Shown piece by piece: positions 43,431 through 52,606 of a stretch of DNA of 58,667 bases. Source of the stretch: Micromonospora sp. H61 (GTDB lineage: Bacteria > Actinomycetota > Actinomycetes > Mycobacteriales > Micromonosporaceae); contig NZ_JAGPXY010000035.1 of assembly GCF_018070325.1 (NCBI RefSeq), positions 1-58,667 on the forward strand, written 5' to 3'. Each line of letters begins with the position of its first letter. Within the stretch, counting starts at the first letter, position 1. The position numbers were made by a program, and so were the translations under genes. Below the pieces are notes generated by a model that was given only the letters and a program-made list of their open reading frames with translations, did no database searches and had not been told where the DNA came from.

Positions 43431-44411
43431 TCAGCTCAGGCCACCGAAGAGGGTGGTCACCGAGCCGTCGTCGAAGACCTCCCGGATCGCCCGCGCCAGC
43501 AGCGGCGCGATCGACAGCACTGTGAGCTTGTCCAACTGCTTCTCCGGCGGGAGCGGCAGGGTGTTCGTCACCACGATCTCGCTGATCGAGCTGTTCTTCA
43601 GCCGCTCGGTGGCGGGGTCGGACAGCAGCGCGTGGGTGGACGCGACCACGATCTCCGCCGCGCCCGACTCCTTGAGGATGTCGGCGGCCTTGGCGATGGT
43701 GCCACCGGTGTCGATCATGTCGTCGACGATCAGGCAGACCCGGCCCTCCACCTCGCCGACCACCCGGTTGGCCACGACCTGGTTCGGCTTCATCGGGTCA
43801 CGGGTCTTGTGGATGAACGCCAGGGGGCAGCCGCCCAACCGGTCGGTCCACCGCTCGGCCACCCGCACCCGGCCCGAATCCGGTGCCACCACTGTCATCG
43901 GCCGGCCGGCGTACTTGTGCTCCACGTACTCGGCCAGGATGTCCATCGCGAAGAGGTGGTCCACCGGGCCGTCGAAGAAGCCCTGGATCTGCGCGGTGTG
44001 CAGGTCGACGGTGAGGATGCGGTTCGCGCCGGCGGTCTTCAACAGGTCGGCGACCAGTCGGGCGGAGATCGGCTCCCGACCACGGTGCTTCTTGTCCTGG
44101 CGGGCGTACGGGTAGAACGGCAGCACCACTGTGATCCGCTTGGCCGACCCCCGCTTCAGCGCGTCCACCATGATCAGGGTCTCCATGACCCAGGTGTTCA
44201 CCCCGTGCGTGACGGACTGCACCACGAAGGCGTCCGAACCACGTACCGAGTCCTTGAACCGTACGAAGATCTCGCCGTTGGCGAACTCGTACGCGTCGGC
44301 CGGCGTCGGCGCGACGCCGAGCACCTCGCCGATCTCCTTGGCCAACTCCGGAAAGCCACGTCCGGAAAAGAGCATCAGGCTTTTGCGGTTTTCGGCGACG
44401 ATGCTGCCCAT
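43431..44411 (-). CDS. prs: ribose-phosphate pyrophosphokinase
   Basis: This 326-residue enzyme makes PRPP from ribose-5-phosphate and ATP, the precursor for nucleotides, His and Trp. It has the ANGEIFVRF motif, PFYPYARQDKKHRGREPISARLVADLL, the DLHTAQIQGFFDGPVDHLFA motif and the PRPP-binding loop VDDMIDTGGTI. Length and motifs are those of class I bacterial enzymes. It follows glmU by 58 bp, the standard actinobacterial order glmU-prs-rplY-pth. Confidence 0.97.
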   Translation of the reverse strand: MGSIVAENRKSLMLFSGRGFPELAKEIGEVLGVAPTPADAYEFANGEIFVRFKDSVRGSDAFVVQSVTHGVNTWVMETLIMVDALKRGSAKRITVVLPFYPYARQDKKHRGREPISARLVADLLKTAGANRILTVDLHTAQIQGFFDGPVDHLFAMDILAEYVEHKYAGRPMTVVAPDSGRVRVAERWTDRLGGCPLAFIHKTRDPMKPNQVVANRVVGEVEGRVCLIVDDMIDTGGTIAKAADILKESGAAEIVVASTHALLSDPATERLKNSSISEIVVTNTLPLPPEKQLDKLTVLSIAPLLARAIREVFDDGSVTTLFGGLS

Positions 44412-44469
44412 GGGCCCGTCTGCTCCCGTTATGTCGGCGGTACCCGACCCGGTGTTGGTGGGTCAGGGA

Positions 44470-46029
44470 CTATTCGGTTGCAGTATCTCCCGCGCCGGAT
44501 GCGCCGCCCACCGTCTCGGTCGCCCCGTGGATTGCCTCACTGTGGCTTGCGGCACCAGTCGTCCCGGACGCACCCTTGGCGTCGCCGCCAGGCTGCGCAT
44601 CCTTCGCGTCGCGGGCCCGCTGCGCCGCCTCCGCCGCGGCAGTGCCGGCGCGCCGCTTGACCACCCAGCCCTCGATGTTGCGCTGGCGCGCCCGGGCGAC
44701 GCCCATCGCCCCGGCAGGCACGTCGTCGATGATCACCGAACCGGCCGCCGTGTACGCCCCGTCACCCACCTCGACCGGTGCCACGAACATGTTGTCCGCA
44801 CCGGTCCGCGCGTGGCTGCCGATCACAGTGCGGTGCTTGTTGACCCCGTCGTAGTTCACGAAGACCGACGCGGCGCCGATGTTCGTCTGCTCGCCGATCG
44901 TCGCGTCGCCGACGTACGTCAGGTGCGGCACCTTCGCGCCGGCGCCGATCTGCGAGTTCTTCACCTCGACGAACGTGCCGACCTTCGCCTTCTCGGCCAG
45001 CTGGGCGGCCGGCCGCAGGTACGCGTAGGGCCCGACGGTCGCGCCCGCGCCCACCTCGGCACCGACGGCGTGGCTGCGGACCACCGACGCGGCGGGGCCG
45101 ACGATCGTGTCGATCAGGGTGACGTCCGGCCCGATCAGCGCGCCCGAGCCGACCACGGTGCCGCCGCGCAACTGGGTGTTCTGGTCGACCACCGCGTCCC
45201 GGTCCAGCGCGACAGTCACGTCGATCCAGGTGGTGGCGGGGTCGAGCAGGCTCACCCCGGTGCGCATCCACGCCTCGTTGATCCGGTCGCGCAGCAGCCG
45301 ACGCAGCGTGGACAGCTCCACCCGGTCGTTGCAGCCCAACGTCTCGACGTGGTCCACGGCGACGTGCACCGCCACCGGCTCACCGGCGGAACGGAGCAGA
45401 CCGAACACGTCGGTCAGGTACTCCTCGCCCTGGTCGTTGTCGGTGGAGAGCTTGCCCAGCGCCTCGCGCAGCCGCACCGCGTCGAACGCGTAGATGCCGG
45501 CGTTGATCTCCCGGATCGCGCGCTGCGTCGGGTCGGCGTCGCGCTCCTCGACGATCTGCTGCAGGCGGCCGTCGACGTCCCGCACGATCCGCCCGAGGCC
45601 GGTCGGGTCGGGCACCTCGGCGGCCAGCACGGTGGCCGCCGCGGCGGCCTCCTCGTGCGCGGTCACCAGCGCGCCCACCGTCTCCGGCCGCAGCAGGGGA
45701 ACGTCACCGTTGATCACCACGACGGTGCCGGCACCGTCCGGTACGGCCTCCAGCGCGATCCGTACGGCATGCCCGGTGCCGAGCTGCTCGGCCTGGAGCA
45801 CCGGAGTGGCGTCCGGGGCGACCTCGGACAGGTGCGCCCGCACCTGGTCGGCGCCGTGCCCCACCACGACGACTGTGCGGTCCGCGCCCAACGGGGCGGC
45901 GGCGCTCAGCACGTGACCGAGGAGCGTCCGACCGAGCAGGGGGTGCAGCACCTTTGGCAGTGTCGACTTCATCCGCTTGCCCTCACCGGCGGCAAGTACG
46001 ACGACGGTACGGAGGTGGGGCTGGGGCAC
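44470..46029 (-). CDS. glmU: bifunctional UDP-N-acetylglucosamine pyrophosphorylase/glucosamine-1-phosphate acetyltransferase
   Basis: This 519-residue enzyme makes UDP-GlcNAc for peptidoglycan. The N-terminal uridyltransferase domain has VVLAAGEGKRMKSTLPKVLHPLLG; YAFDAVRLREAL and GYNDR-like GCNDR follow. From about residue 260 there is a left-handed beta-helix with hexapeptide repeats (TVVGSGALIGPDVTL) and HLTYVGDATIG in the acetyltransferase site. A disordered tail of about 55 residues rich in Gly, Ala and Thr extends beyond the usual end. Confidence 0.97.
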   Translation of the reverse strand: MPQPHLRTVVVLAAGEGKRMKSTLPKVLHPLLGRTLLGHVLSAAAPLGADRTVVVVGHGADQVRAHLSEVAPDATPVLQAEQLGTGHAVRIALEAVPDGAGTVVVINGDVPLLRPETVGALVTAHEEAAAAATVLAAEVPDPTGLGRIVRDVDGRLQQIVEERDADPTQRAIREINAGIYAFDAVRLREALGKLSTDNDQGEEYLTDVFGLLRSAGEPVAVHVAVDHVETLGCNDRVELSTLRRLLRDRINEAWMRTGVSLLDPATTWIDVTVALDRDAVVDQNTQLRGGTVVGSGALIGPDVTLIDTIVGPAASVVRSHAVGAEVGAGATVGPYAYLRPAAQLAEKAKVGTFVEVKNSQIGAGAKVPHLTYVGDATIGEQTNIGAASVFVNYDGVNKHRTVIGSHARTGADNMFVAPVEVGDGAYTAAGSVIIDDVPAGAMGVARARQRNIEGWVVKRRAGTAAAEAAQRARDAKDAQPGGDAKGASGTTGAASHSEAIHGATETVGGASGAGDTATE

Positions 46030-46139
46030 GACGTGGCTCCCGTCGGGACGGCGGACACTCTCGCGGCCATGCTAGCCGCGGGGCCCGGCGCGTTCCCCTC
46101 TTACCCCCACCAGATCCTAAAACGGACGTAGGTGGGCAG

Positions 46140-46211
46140 CTCGGCCGCCAGGGTTCGAACCTGAAATACGGGTACCAAAGACCCGGGTGTTGCCAATTAC
46201 ACCACGGCCGA
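46140..46211 (-). tRNA. tRNA-Gln (anticodon TTG)
   Basis: On the minus strand a 72-nt cloverleaf is visible: acceptor TCGGCCG (46211-46205) pairs with CGGCCGA (46147-46141), the anticodon stem is CGGGT/ACCCG with loop CTTTGGT, and the T loop reads GGTTCGAACCC with TTCGAA. The anticodon is TTG, reading CAA. The discriminator is G, and CCA is not encoded. Confidence 0.95.
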
Positions 46212-46464
46212 TCAGCGACGCGAGGACGTCGCAGGAGGGATGGACATCCCGCCGCTACACCTTAGCGCCCCGGCCGTCGGATGCCAGCGCTCATCCCGTC
46301 TCACGGCGGGCGGTCGATGCCGTCGACCTTCTGGGGATGGTCGGCCCGCAGCTCGACCGCCCGGCTTCCCGGGTCGGTCAGGTACCCGCCGCCGGGCCGA
46401 CTGACCTGCGACTTCGAGCAGTTACGCGAAGGCGATTCGAAACTTCCCCGTGCGATCTACGGTG
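46212..46464. other. spacer upstream of tRNA-Gln and the desaturase
   Basis: No gene is supported here. It should hold the tRNA promoter on the minus strand. Short open frames exist but have no family features. Confidence 0.4.
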
Positions 46465-46494
46465 CCGTAAGTTACGGTGACGTAGGCGTAGCTT
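46465..46494 (+). promoter_or_regulatory. desaturase promoter with palindromic operator
   Basis: The perfect palindrome CCGTAAGTTACGG (46465-46477) covers the expected -35 region of a TAGCTT -10 box (46489-46494), 31 nt before the ATG. A TetR gene is next downstream, so this is a plausible binding site for it. Confidence 0.55.
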
Positions 46495-46525
46495 CGTGAT
46501 CGTTACCATCCCCCTGCGAGGTCCC

Positions 46526-47491
46526 ATGTCCACTGCTCTGCTCGATTCCAACACCGCCGGACCCGGCCCCAAACCACTCACCGACGGCAGCCAGTCCCCC
46601 GGCATCCTGGCCGCCCTCTGGGCCTTCGTGGTGATCCCCTTCGTCGCCCTGCTGGTCGCCGTACCGGTGGCGTGGGGCGGCTGGCTGGGCTGGACCGACG
46701 TGATCATCGGCCTGGTCTGGTACGTCGTCTCCGGGCTCGGCATCACCGTCGGCTTCCACCGCTACTTCACGCACGGCTCGTTCAAGGCCAAGCGGTGGCT
46801 GCGGGTGACTCTGGCGGTCGCGGGTTCGCTGGCGGTGCAGGGCGAGATCATTCAGTGGGTCGCCGACCACCGGCGCCACCACGCGTTCTCCGACCTGGAG
46901 GGCGACCCGCACTCGCCGTGGCGCTTCGGCACCAGCTTCTGGGCGTTGACCCGGGGCCTGTTCCACGCACACGTGGGCTGGCTCTTCCGCCGGGAGCTGT
47001 CCAACCGCGGCCGTTTCGCACCGGACCTCATCGCCGACCGGGACATCAGCCGGGTCGACCGGCTCTTCCCCGCGCTGGTGGCCATCTCGCTGCTCGGCCC
47101 GGCGCTGATCGGCGGCCTGGTGACCTGGTCCTGGCAGGGCGCACTGACCGCGTTCTTCTGGGCCGGGCTGGTCCGGATCGGCCTTCTGCACCACGTCACC
47201 TGGGCGATCAACTCGGTGTGCCACGTCTACGGTGAGCGTCCGTTCGCGATGCGCCAGGGCGACCGCGCGTCGAACTTCTGGCCGCTGGCGATCCTGTCGT
47301 TCGGCGAGAGCTGGCACAACCTGCACCACGCCGACCCGACCAGCGCCCGGCACGGCGTGTTGCGCGGTCAGGTGGACATCTCCGCCCGGGTGATCTGGTT
47401 GTTCGAGAAGACCGGCGCGGCAACGCAGGTGCGCTGGCCAAAGCCCGAGCGCCTCGCCGCCAAGCTGGTGAAGCCGGTCGCACCCCACTGA
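46526..47491 (+). CDS. membrane fatty acid (acyl-CoA) desaturase
   Basis: This 321-residue integral membrane enzyme has the three histidine boxes of delta-9 type acyl desaturases: HRYFTH, HRRHH and HNLHH, with a fourth His in GLLHHVTWAINS. Four hydrophobic segments are visible. The family inserts a double bond into saturated acyl chains and controls membrane fluidity. ATG 46526 has GCGAGG a few nt upstream; GTG 46496 would run through the promoter. The 13-bp palindrome upstream and the following TetR gene suggest repression by TetR. Confidence 0.93.
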   Translation: MSTALLDSNTAGPGPKPLTDGSQSPGILAALWAFVVIPFVALLVAVPVAWGGWLGWTDVIIGLVWYVVSGLGITVGFHRYFTHGSFKAKRWLRVTLAVAGSLAVQGEIIQWVADHRRHHAFSDLEGDPHSPWRFGTSFWALTRGLFHAHVGWLFRRELSNRGRFAPDLIADRDISRVDRLFPALVAISLLGPALIGGLVTWSWQGALTAFFWAGLVRIGLLHHVTWAINSVCHVYGERPFAMRQGDRASNFWPLAILSFGESWHNLHHADPTSARHGVLRGQVDISARVIWLFEKTGAATQVRWPKPERLAAKLVKPVAPH

Positions 47492-47649
47492 AACCGGGCG
47501 GTGCACGACGATGCCGCCTGGCAGGATGGCCGGGTGACCGAGCCATGCGGGGGGACCAGGCGGCTCGGCGGACGGGAAGCCGAGCCCGAGCCGGGTACGG
47601 TCGAACGGCGCGTCAGGGCGGTCGGACCGCCCGACAGTGAGGCGACGAC

Positions 47650-48414
47650 GTGAACGGGCACAGCGGAGGAACCATTCCACGGCAGGGCGTCACCGAGCGC
47701 CAGCGAGGCGGCGACATGCCCGAGGCCAGCGACGAGGCGGCGGCAGCTGTCGGCGGCCGACGGGCGACGCCGACGGCGGCACCGAAAGCCAAAGCTCCCT
47801 CCCGGGTCCGCATGTCGGCGGCCCAACGCCGGGAGCAGTTGATCGCGACCGGCCGGCAACTCTTCGCCGAGCGCGGTTTCGACGCCACCTCCATCGAGGA
47901 GGTGGCGGCCCGCGCCAAGGTCTCCAAGCCGGTGGTGTACGAGCACTTCGGTGGCAAGGAAGGGCTCTACGCGGTGGTGGTGGACCGCGAGGTCCGGGCC
48001 CTGTTGGACCGGATCACCACGGCGTTGACCGCCGGGCACCCGCGGGAGCTGCTCGAGCAGGCGGCGTTGGCCCTGCTGACCTACATCGAGGAGGAGGCGA
48101 GCGGTTTCCGGGTGCTGGTCCGCGAGTCGCCGCTGATGTCCGGCACGGCCACCTTCAGCAGCGTCATGAACGACGTGGCGCACCAGGTCGAGCACATCCT
48201 GGGCGCCGAGTACAAGAGCCGCGGGTACGACCCGAAGCTCGCCGAGCTGTACTCGCAGGCGCTGGTCGGCATGGTGGCGTTGACCGGTCGCTGGTGGTTG
48301 GAGGTGCGTAAGCCGCGCAAGGAGACGGTGGCGGCGCACCTCGTCAACCTGGCCTGGAACGGGTTGTCGCACCTGGAGGCGAAGCCGACGCTGATCACCG
48401 CGCGGCGCAACTGA
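47650..48414 (+). CDS. TetR family regulator
   Basis: This 254-residue protein carries a long disordered head of about 55 residues, then a TetR helix-turn-helix: RREQLIATGRQLFAERGFDATSIEEVAARAKVSKPVVYEHFGGKEGLYAVVVDREV. The C-terminal helical domain contains LLEQAALALLTYIEEEASGFRVLVRESP. GTG 47650 has GAGGCGACGAC upstream; a shorter start is possible since the head is not conserved in the family. It lies 158 bp after the desaturase gene on the same strand. Confidence 0.9.
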   Translation: MNGHSGGTIPRQGVTERQRGGDMPEASDEAAAAVGGRRATPTAAPKAKAPSRVRMSAAQRREQLIATGRQLFAERGFDATSIEEVAARAKVSKPVVYEHFGGKEGLYAVVVDREVRALLDRITTALTAGHPRELLEQAALALLTYIEEEASGFRVLVRESPLMSGTATFSSVMNDVAHQVEHILGAEYKSRGYDPKLAELYSQALVGMVALTGRWWLEVRKPRKETVAAHLVNLAWNGLSHLEAKPTLITARRN

Positions 48415-48420
48415 CCCCGA

Positions 48421-48897
48421 TCAGCGGCGGTGCACGTCGGCCACCGGGTGCTTGCGGTGTTCCAACTCCGCCTCGGCGGATTCCGGTGGACCGACCTTGT
48501 CGTAGAGGCCGGTGCCGAGCAGGATCAGGCCGAACAGCATCGACACCACCACTGTCGACATCGAGAAGTTGAGAAAGTTCGCTCCGGTCTGCAGCACCGA
48601 CATCATCAGGATGCTGGTCACCAGGAACACCACGCCCGCGGTGAGGTTCATGTAGTGGCCGAGGTTGGTACGCCGCGAGGCCCCGATGATCAGGACGATC
48701 CCGAAGATCACCGAGGCGAGCGAGAAGGCCAGGTTGGTCCGGAGCCCGAGGGCCCAGGTGCTGGTGCGGGCGAAGAGCGGGTCCCCGATCGTCTCGGCGA
48801 CGCCCCAGACGCCGAAGACCAGGATGTAGACGCCGATCAGCCCGGAGAGGACCCGGTAGAGCGGCCGTGCCGGATGGTTGACCGGAAAATGCGGCAT
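48421..48897 (-). CDS. DUF4383 membrane protein (first copy)
   Basis: This 158-residue protein opens with MPHFPVNHPARPLYRVLSGLIGVYILVFGVWG, the hallmark of DUF4383. Four membrane spans follow: IGVYILVFGVWGV, LAFSLASVIFGIVLII, LTAGVVFLVTSILMM and FSMSTVVVSMLFGLILLGTGLY. The tail is charged. Function is unknown. A paralogue lies 194 bp further right on the same strand. It converges with the TetR gene (6-bp gap). Confidence 0.88.
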   Translation of the reverse strand: MPHFPVNHPARPLYRVLSGLIGVYILVFGVWGVAETIGDPLFARTSTWALGLRTNLAFSLASVIFGIVLIIGASRRTNLGHYMNLTAGVVFLVTSILMMSVLQTGANFLNFSMSTVVVSMLFGLILLGTGLYDKVGPPESAEAELEHRKHPVADVHRR

Positions 48898-49007
48898 GCC
48901 CAGACCCCCTGATGCGACCGTTTCAGGGGAATTGTCGCCCAGGCAAGCACTAACTGTCCGCAGAACCCCAAAGCCGAAGGGGTCCGCCGACAGGCTGGAC
49001 CGAGTCA

Positions 49008-49069
49008 GGTTTTCGCCGGAGCCCGAGCAAGCCTGACCGCCCGGAGCAGCTCGGGCTCCGGCGAAAACC
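49008..49069 (-). terminator. long perfect inverted repeat between the DUF4383 paralogues
   Basis: A perfect 21-bp stem (49008-49028 with 49049-49069) closes a 20-nt loop. It lies just downstream of the second DUF4383 gene and 110 bp upstream of the first. On the minus strand it ends in GGTTTTCG...; it may be an unusually long terminator or a mobile palindromic repeat. Confidence 0.7.
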
Positions 49070-49090
49070 CACGGCCGCGACCAAAGGGAT

Positions 49091-49546
49091 TCAGAGAACG
49101 AGACGAGCCTTCTGGAACGCCTCCGCCTCGTCCTCCGTGCCGACCTTGCCGTACATGCCGACCATGAGCAGCACCAGCGCGGCCGTCATCACCACGACCA
49201 CTGTGGTGATGCTGAAGTTGAAGATGTTGGCGTCGGTCCGGATGAACGCGAGACCGGCCAGGCTGACCACCATGAGGGTGTACGCCAGCCACTGGTTGAT
49301 CGCCACGTCGATGTTGCGGCCGAGCGCGGTGCCGACCAGCACGATGATCCCGAGCAGCACGCTGAGCAGCGAGAAGCCGAGGTTGGTGCCCTGACCGAGG
49401 ACCCGGGTGTCGTCCTGGGCGAGGATCTCGTTGCCGGTGCTCGCGATGATGCCGAGCACACCGAAGACGACCAGGTACAGACCGGTCAGCCCGCCGATCG
49501 CCCGGTAGATCGGCCGCGCGGGGTGGTTGACGGGGGTGTGTGCCAT
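49091..49546 (-). CDS. DUF4383 membrane protein (second copy)
   Basis: This 151-residue protein is a paralogue of the neighbouring gene: MAHTPVNHPARPIYRAIGGLTGLYLVVFGVLG, then LLSVLLGIIVLVG, LMVVSLAGLAFI and TTVVVVMTAALVLLMVGMYGKVG. ATG 49546 has GGAGACACAG upstream, so the longer frame to 49597 is rejected. The two copies are in tandem, separated by a palindromic element, and arose by local duplication. No function is known. Confidence 0.88.
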   Translation of the reverse strand: MAHTPVNHPARPIYRAIGGLTGLYLVVFGVLGIIASTGNEILAQDDTRVLGQGTNLGFSLLSVLLGIIVLVGTALGRNIDVAINQWLAYTLMVVSLAGLAFIRTDANIFNFSITTVVVVMTAALVLLMVGMYGKVGTEDEAEAFQKARLVL

Positions 49547-49646
49547 GTCTGTGTCTCCAACGCCGTGGGGTAGGTGTCGCCGACGATTGTCTCGCATGTG
49601 GTGGTGTGACGCCGCACACGGGGCCCAGGCCGGCGCGCCCGGCCGG

Positions 49647-51452
49647 TCAGCTCTCGGGCAGGTCCTCGGCGAGGGTCATCCAGCTCTCCTCGATCCGCTC
49701 CCGTTCGGCGCGCAGATCCTTGAGCTGGGTGTCCAACTCGGCGACCCGGGCGTAGTCGGTGGCGTCCGCCGCGAGCTGATCGAGCAGCGTGGTCTCGCGC
49801 TGGTCGAGCTTGCTGAGCTGCCGCTCCAGCCGGGTCAGCTCCTTGCGGGCCTGACGGACCTCGGCGGCGGACATGCCACCTCCCGAGGGGGTGCCGGGCG
49901 CGGAGGTCGAGGTGACGCCCACCCGAGGAGAGCCGGCCCGCTCGGCGGTCCGCGCGAGGTATTCGTCCACACCGCCCGGCAGGTGCACCAGTCGACCGTC
50001 GCCGAACATCCCGTACGCCGTGTCGGTGACCCGCTCGATCAGGTACCGGTCATGGCTGGCCACGATGATCGTGCCGGGCCACGAGTCGAGCAGGTCCTCC
50101 AGCGAGGCGAGGGTGTCCGTGTCCAGGTCGTTGGTGGGCTCGTCGAAGAGCAGCACGTTGGGCTCGCCGGCCAGCAGCCGCAGCATCTGCAACCGGCGGC
50201 GTTCCCCACCGGAGAGGTCACTGACCGGGGTCCAGAGGCGGCGGTCGTCGAAGCCGAACACCTCGGCGAGCTGCGCGGCGGAGACCTCCCGGTCGCCGAG
50301 CTGAACCCGGCGGGCGACCTCCTCCACCGCCTCCAGCACCCGCAGGTGCCCGGGCAGCTCGGTGAGCTCCTGGGAGAGGAACGCCGGCCGCACTGTGGAG
50401 CCGGTGCCGAGGCGACCGCCATCGGGGCGGGTGATGCCGGCGAGCATCCGCAGCAGCGTGGTCTTGCCAGCGCCGTTGGCACCGAGGATGGCGATCCGGT
50501 CGCCGGGGCCGACCAGCCAGGTGACGTCGCGGAGGATCTCCTTCGGGCCGGCGTGCAGCTCGACGTTCTCCAGGTCGTACACCTGCTTGCCCAGCCGGGA
50601 GGTGGCCATGCGCTGCAACGACATGGTGTCGCGGGCCGGCGGCACGTCGGCGATCAACGCGTTCGCGGCGTCGATGCGGAACTGCGGCTTGGAGGTCCGC
50701 GCGGGCGGGCCACGGCGCAGCCAGGCGATCTCCTTGCGGAGCAGGTTCTGCCGGCGGGCCTCGGTGGCGGCGGCGACCCGCTCGCGCTCGGCGCGGGCGA
50801 GGGTCCAGGCGGCGAAGCCACCCTCGTAGGCGCGGACGGTCTGGTCGGCGACCTCCCAGGTGTTGGTGCAGACCGCGTCCAGGAACCACCGGTCGTGGGT
50901 GACCACGACCAGGGCGCCCTTACGGCCGACCAGGTGCCGGGCCAGCCAGTCGACCCCGCCGACGTCCAGGTGGTTGGTGGGCTCGTCGAGGATGAGCAGG
51001 TCGGAGTCGCGCACGAGCAGCGCGGCGAGCGCCACCCGGCGACGTTCGCCACCGGACATCGGGCCGACCGGCTGGTCGAGGCCGAGGTGCGGCATGCCGA
51101 GGCCGTCGAGGATGCCTCGCACCCCGGCGTCGCCAGCCCACTCGTGCTCGGCGCCCATGCCCTCGGCGAGCCAGGCGGTGCCGAGCACCACGTCCCGGAC
51201 GGTGGCCTCGGGAGCGAGGGTGAGCTGCTGCGGCAGCCACAGCACACGCAGGTCACGGCGGTGGGTCACCCGACCGTCGTCGGGGTCCTCCTGCTTGGTG
51301 AGCAGTCGCAACAGGGTGGACTTGCCGGCACCGTTGAGGCCGACCACGCCGATCCGGTCGGCGTCGTCCAGGCCGAGCGAGACGTCCGTGAGCAGCCGCC
51401 CGGCGGCGCCGTACCCCTTGGACACCCGGTCCAGATTGACGATGTTCGCCAC
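49647..51452 (-). CDS. ABC-F family ATPase, Uup-like
   Basis: This 601-residue soluble protein has two ABC cassettes: Walker A GLNGAGKST and GANGAGKTT, signatures MSGGERRRVALAAL and LSGGERRRLQML, and Walker B LLILDEPTNHLD and VLLFDEPTNDLD. The linker between cassettes is arginine-rich. A C-terminal coiled coil (KELTRLERQLSKLDQRETTLLDQL...) marks the Uup type. GTG 51452 has AAGGGTGG upstream. ABC-F proteins act on ribosomes or in DNA repair and have no membrane domain; some confer antibiotic resistance, which cannot be concluded here. Confidence 0.92.
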   Translation of the reverse strand: MANIVNLDRVSKGYGAAGRLLTDVSLGLDDADRIGVVGLNGAGKSTLLRLLTKQEDPDDGRVTHRRDLRVLWLPQQLTLAPEATVRDVVLGTAWLAEGMGAEHEWAGDAGVRGILDGLGMPHLGLDQPVGPMSGGERRRVALAALLVRDSDLLILDEPTNHLDVGGVDWLARHLVGRKGALVVVTHDRWFLDAVCTNTWEVADQTVRAYEGGFAAWTLARAERERVAAATEARRQNLLRKEIAWLRRGPPARTSKPQFRIDAANALIADVPPARDTMSLQRMATSRLGKQVYDLENVELHAGPKEILRDVTWLVGPGDRIAILGANGAGKTTLLRMLAGITRPDGGRLGTGSTVRPAFLSQELTELPGHLRVLEAVEEVARRVQLGDREVSAAQLAEVFGFDDRRLWTPVSDLSGGERRRLQMLRLLAGEPNVLLFDEPTNDLDTDTLASLEDLLDSWPGTIIVASHDRYLIERVTDTAYGMFGDGRLVHLPGGVDEYLARTAERAGSPRVGVTSTSAPGTPSGGGMSAAEVRQARKELTRLERQLSKLDQRETTLLDQLAADATDYARVAELDTQLKDLRAERERIEESWMTLAEDLPES

Positions 51453-51572
51453 GTTCCACCCTTCATGATCAAGGCGTCCCGATGCCGGCGGGCACCTGGA
51501 CGCCTGTCCCAAGGGTACGCGGAAGCCCCGAACGCCCGCGCCGCGCGCCAGCAGCTCCGGTGGAACGCGTCG

Positions 51573-52520
51573 TCAGCCGACGCGGGCGCCGGCTACCGGA
51601 CCGTGCGCGACGCGCGCCTCCCGGCAGACGCCCGCTGCGGTCAACTCGGCGGCGATGCGCTCCGCGTCGGCCGCGTTGGTGGCGAGAAACACGCAGGTCG
51701 GGCCCGAGCCGGAGACGATGCCGGTGAGCGCGCCGGCCGCCTCGCCGGCCTTCAGGGTGTCGGCCAGCGCCGGGCGCATGGCCAGCGCGGCGTCCTGGAG
51801 GTCGTTGCCGAGCGTGCGGGCGAGCACCCGGGGGTCACGCTGGCGCAGCGCGCCCAGCAGCGCGTCGGTGCTGCCCAGCGGGGCACCGGCTGCGCCGGTG
51901 TCGCGCAGCCGATCCAGCTCCCGGTACGCGGTCGGGGTGGAGAGACCGGCGTCGGCGATCGCCACCACCCAGTGCCAGGAGGTGGGGCGGGCCAGCACGG
52001 GGCTGATCGCCTCACCCCGGCCGGTGCCCAGCGCGGTGCCACCGTAGATCAGGAACGGCACGTCGGAGCCGAGGTCGGCGGCGATGCCGGCCAGCTCGTC
52101 GCGGGACAGCCCGGTGCCCCAGAGCGCGTCGCAGGCCACCAGCGCGGCGGCTGCGTCGGCGCTGCCACCGGCCAACCCACCGGCGAGCGGGATCTGCTTG
52201 CGCAGGTGCAGTCGGGCGTGCGGCAGCACCCCCGCGTACCCGGCGAGGGCGTGCGCGGCGCGGATCACCAGGTTGGTGTCGTCCAGGGCCAGCTCGCCGG
52301 TGCCCTCACCCTCCATGGTCAGCGCGAGGGTGTCGCCCCGACGGGCCGTCAGCTCGTCGTAGATCGAGATGGCGTGGTAGACCGTGTTCAGCTCGTGGTA
52401 GCCGTCCCGGCGCAGTGGGCCCACCCCGAGGTGCAGGTTGACCTTCGCGGGCACCCGAACCCGCACCGGGCCGATGGCCCCGCGTGGCTCGTCGTCGTCC
52501 GGTCGCCAGGCCTCGGTCAC
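51573..52520 (-). CDS. ispE: 4-diphosphocytidyl-2-C-methyl-D-erythritol kinase
   Basis: This 315-residue GHMP kinase catalyses the fourth step of the MEP isoprenoid pathway. Motifs are VRVRVPAKVNLHLGVGPLRRDGYHEL near the N-terminus, PLAGGLAGGSADAAAALVACD (ATP loop) and a C-terminal GSGPTCVFL. GTG 52520 shares its bases with the stop codon of a 26-codon frame (GTGA). It is in the order tatD-rsmA-ispE-ABC-F on the minus strand, standard in actinomycetes. Confidence 0.95.
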   Translation of the reverse strand: MTEAWRPDDDEPRGAIGPVRVRVPAKVNLHLGVGPLRRDGYHELNTVYHAISIYDELTARRGDTLALTMEGEGTGELALDDTNLVIRAAHALAGYAGVLPHARLHLRKQIPLAGGLAGGSADAAAALVACDALWGTGLSRDELAGIAADLGSDVPFLIYGGTALGTGRGEAISPVLARPTSWHWVVAIADAGLSTPTAYRELDRLRDTGAAGAPLGSTDALLGALRQRDPRVLARTLGNDLQDAALAMRPALADTLKAGEAAGALTGIVSGSGPTCVFLATNAADAERIAAELTAAGVCREARVAHGPVAGARVG

Positions 52521-52597
52521 GGGGTGATGTCCCGCATGCGCAGGCGGATGTCGAACGGCTTGGCCACGATCAGCTCCTCAGCGTCCTGGGCGGGCAC
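52517..52597 (-). CDS. candidate 26-residue peptide coupled to ispE
   Basis: A short frame begins at GTG 52597, 9 nt after the rsmA stop codon, and ends at a TGA that overlaps the ispE start (GTGA). The product would read VPAQDAEELIVAKPFDIRLR and end in MRDITP, a mix of acidic and basic residues. No SD is close to the GTG. The overlap could simply aid translational coupling of ispE. No known family. Confidence 0.3.
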   Translation of the reverse strand: MPAQDAEELIVAKPFDIRLRMRDITP

Positions 52598-52606
52598 CGC
52601 GTCAGC

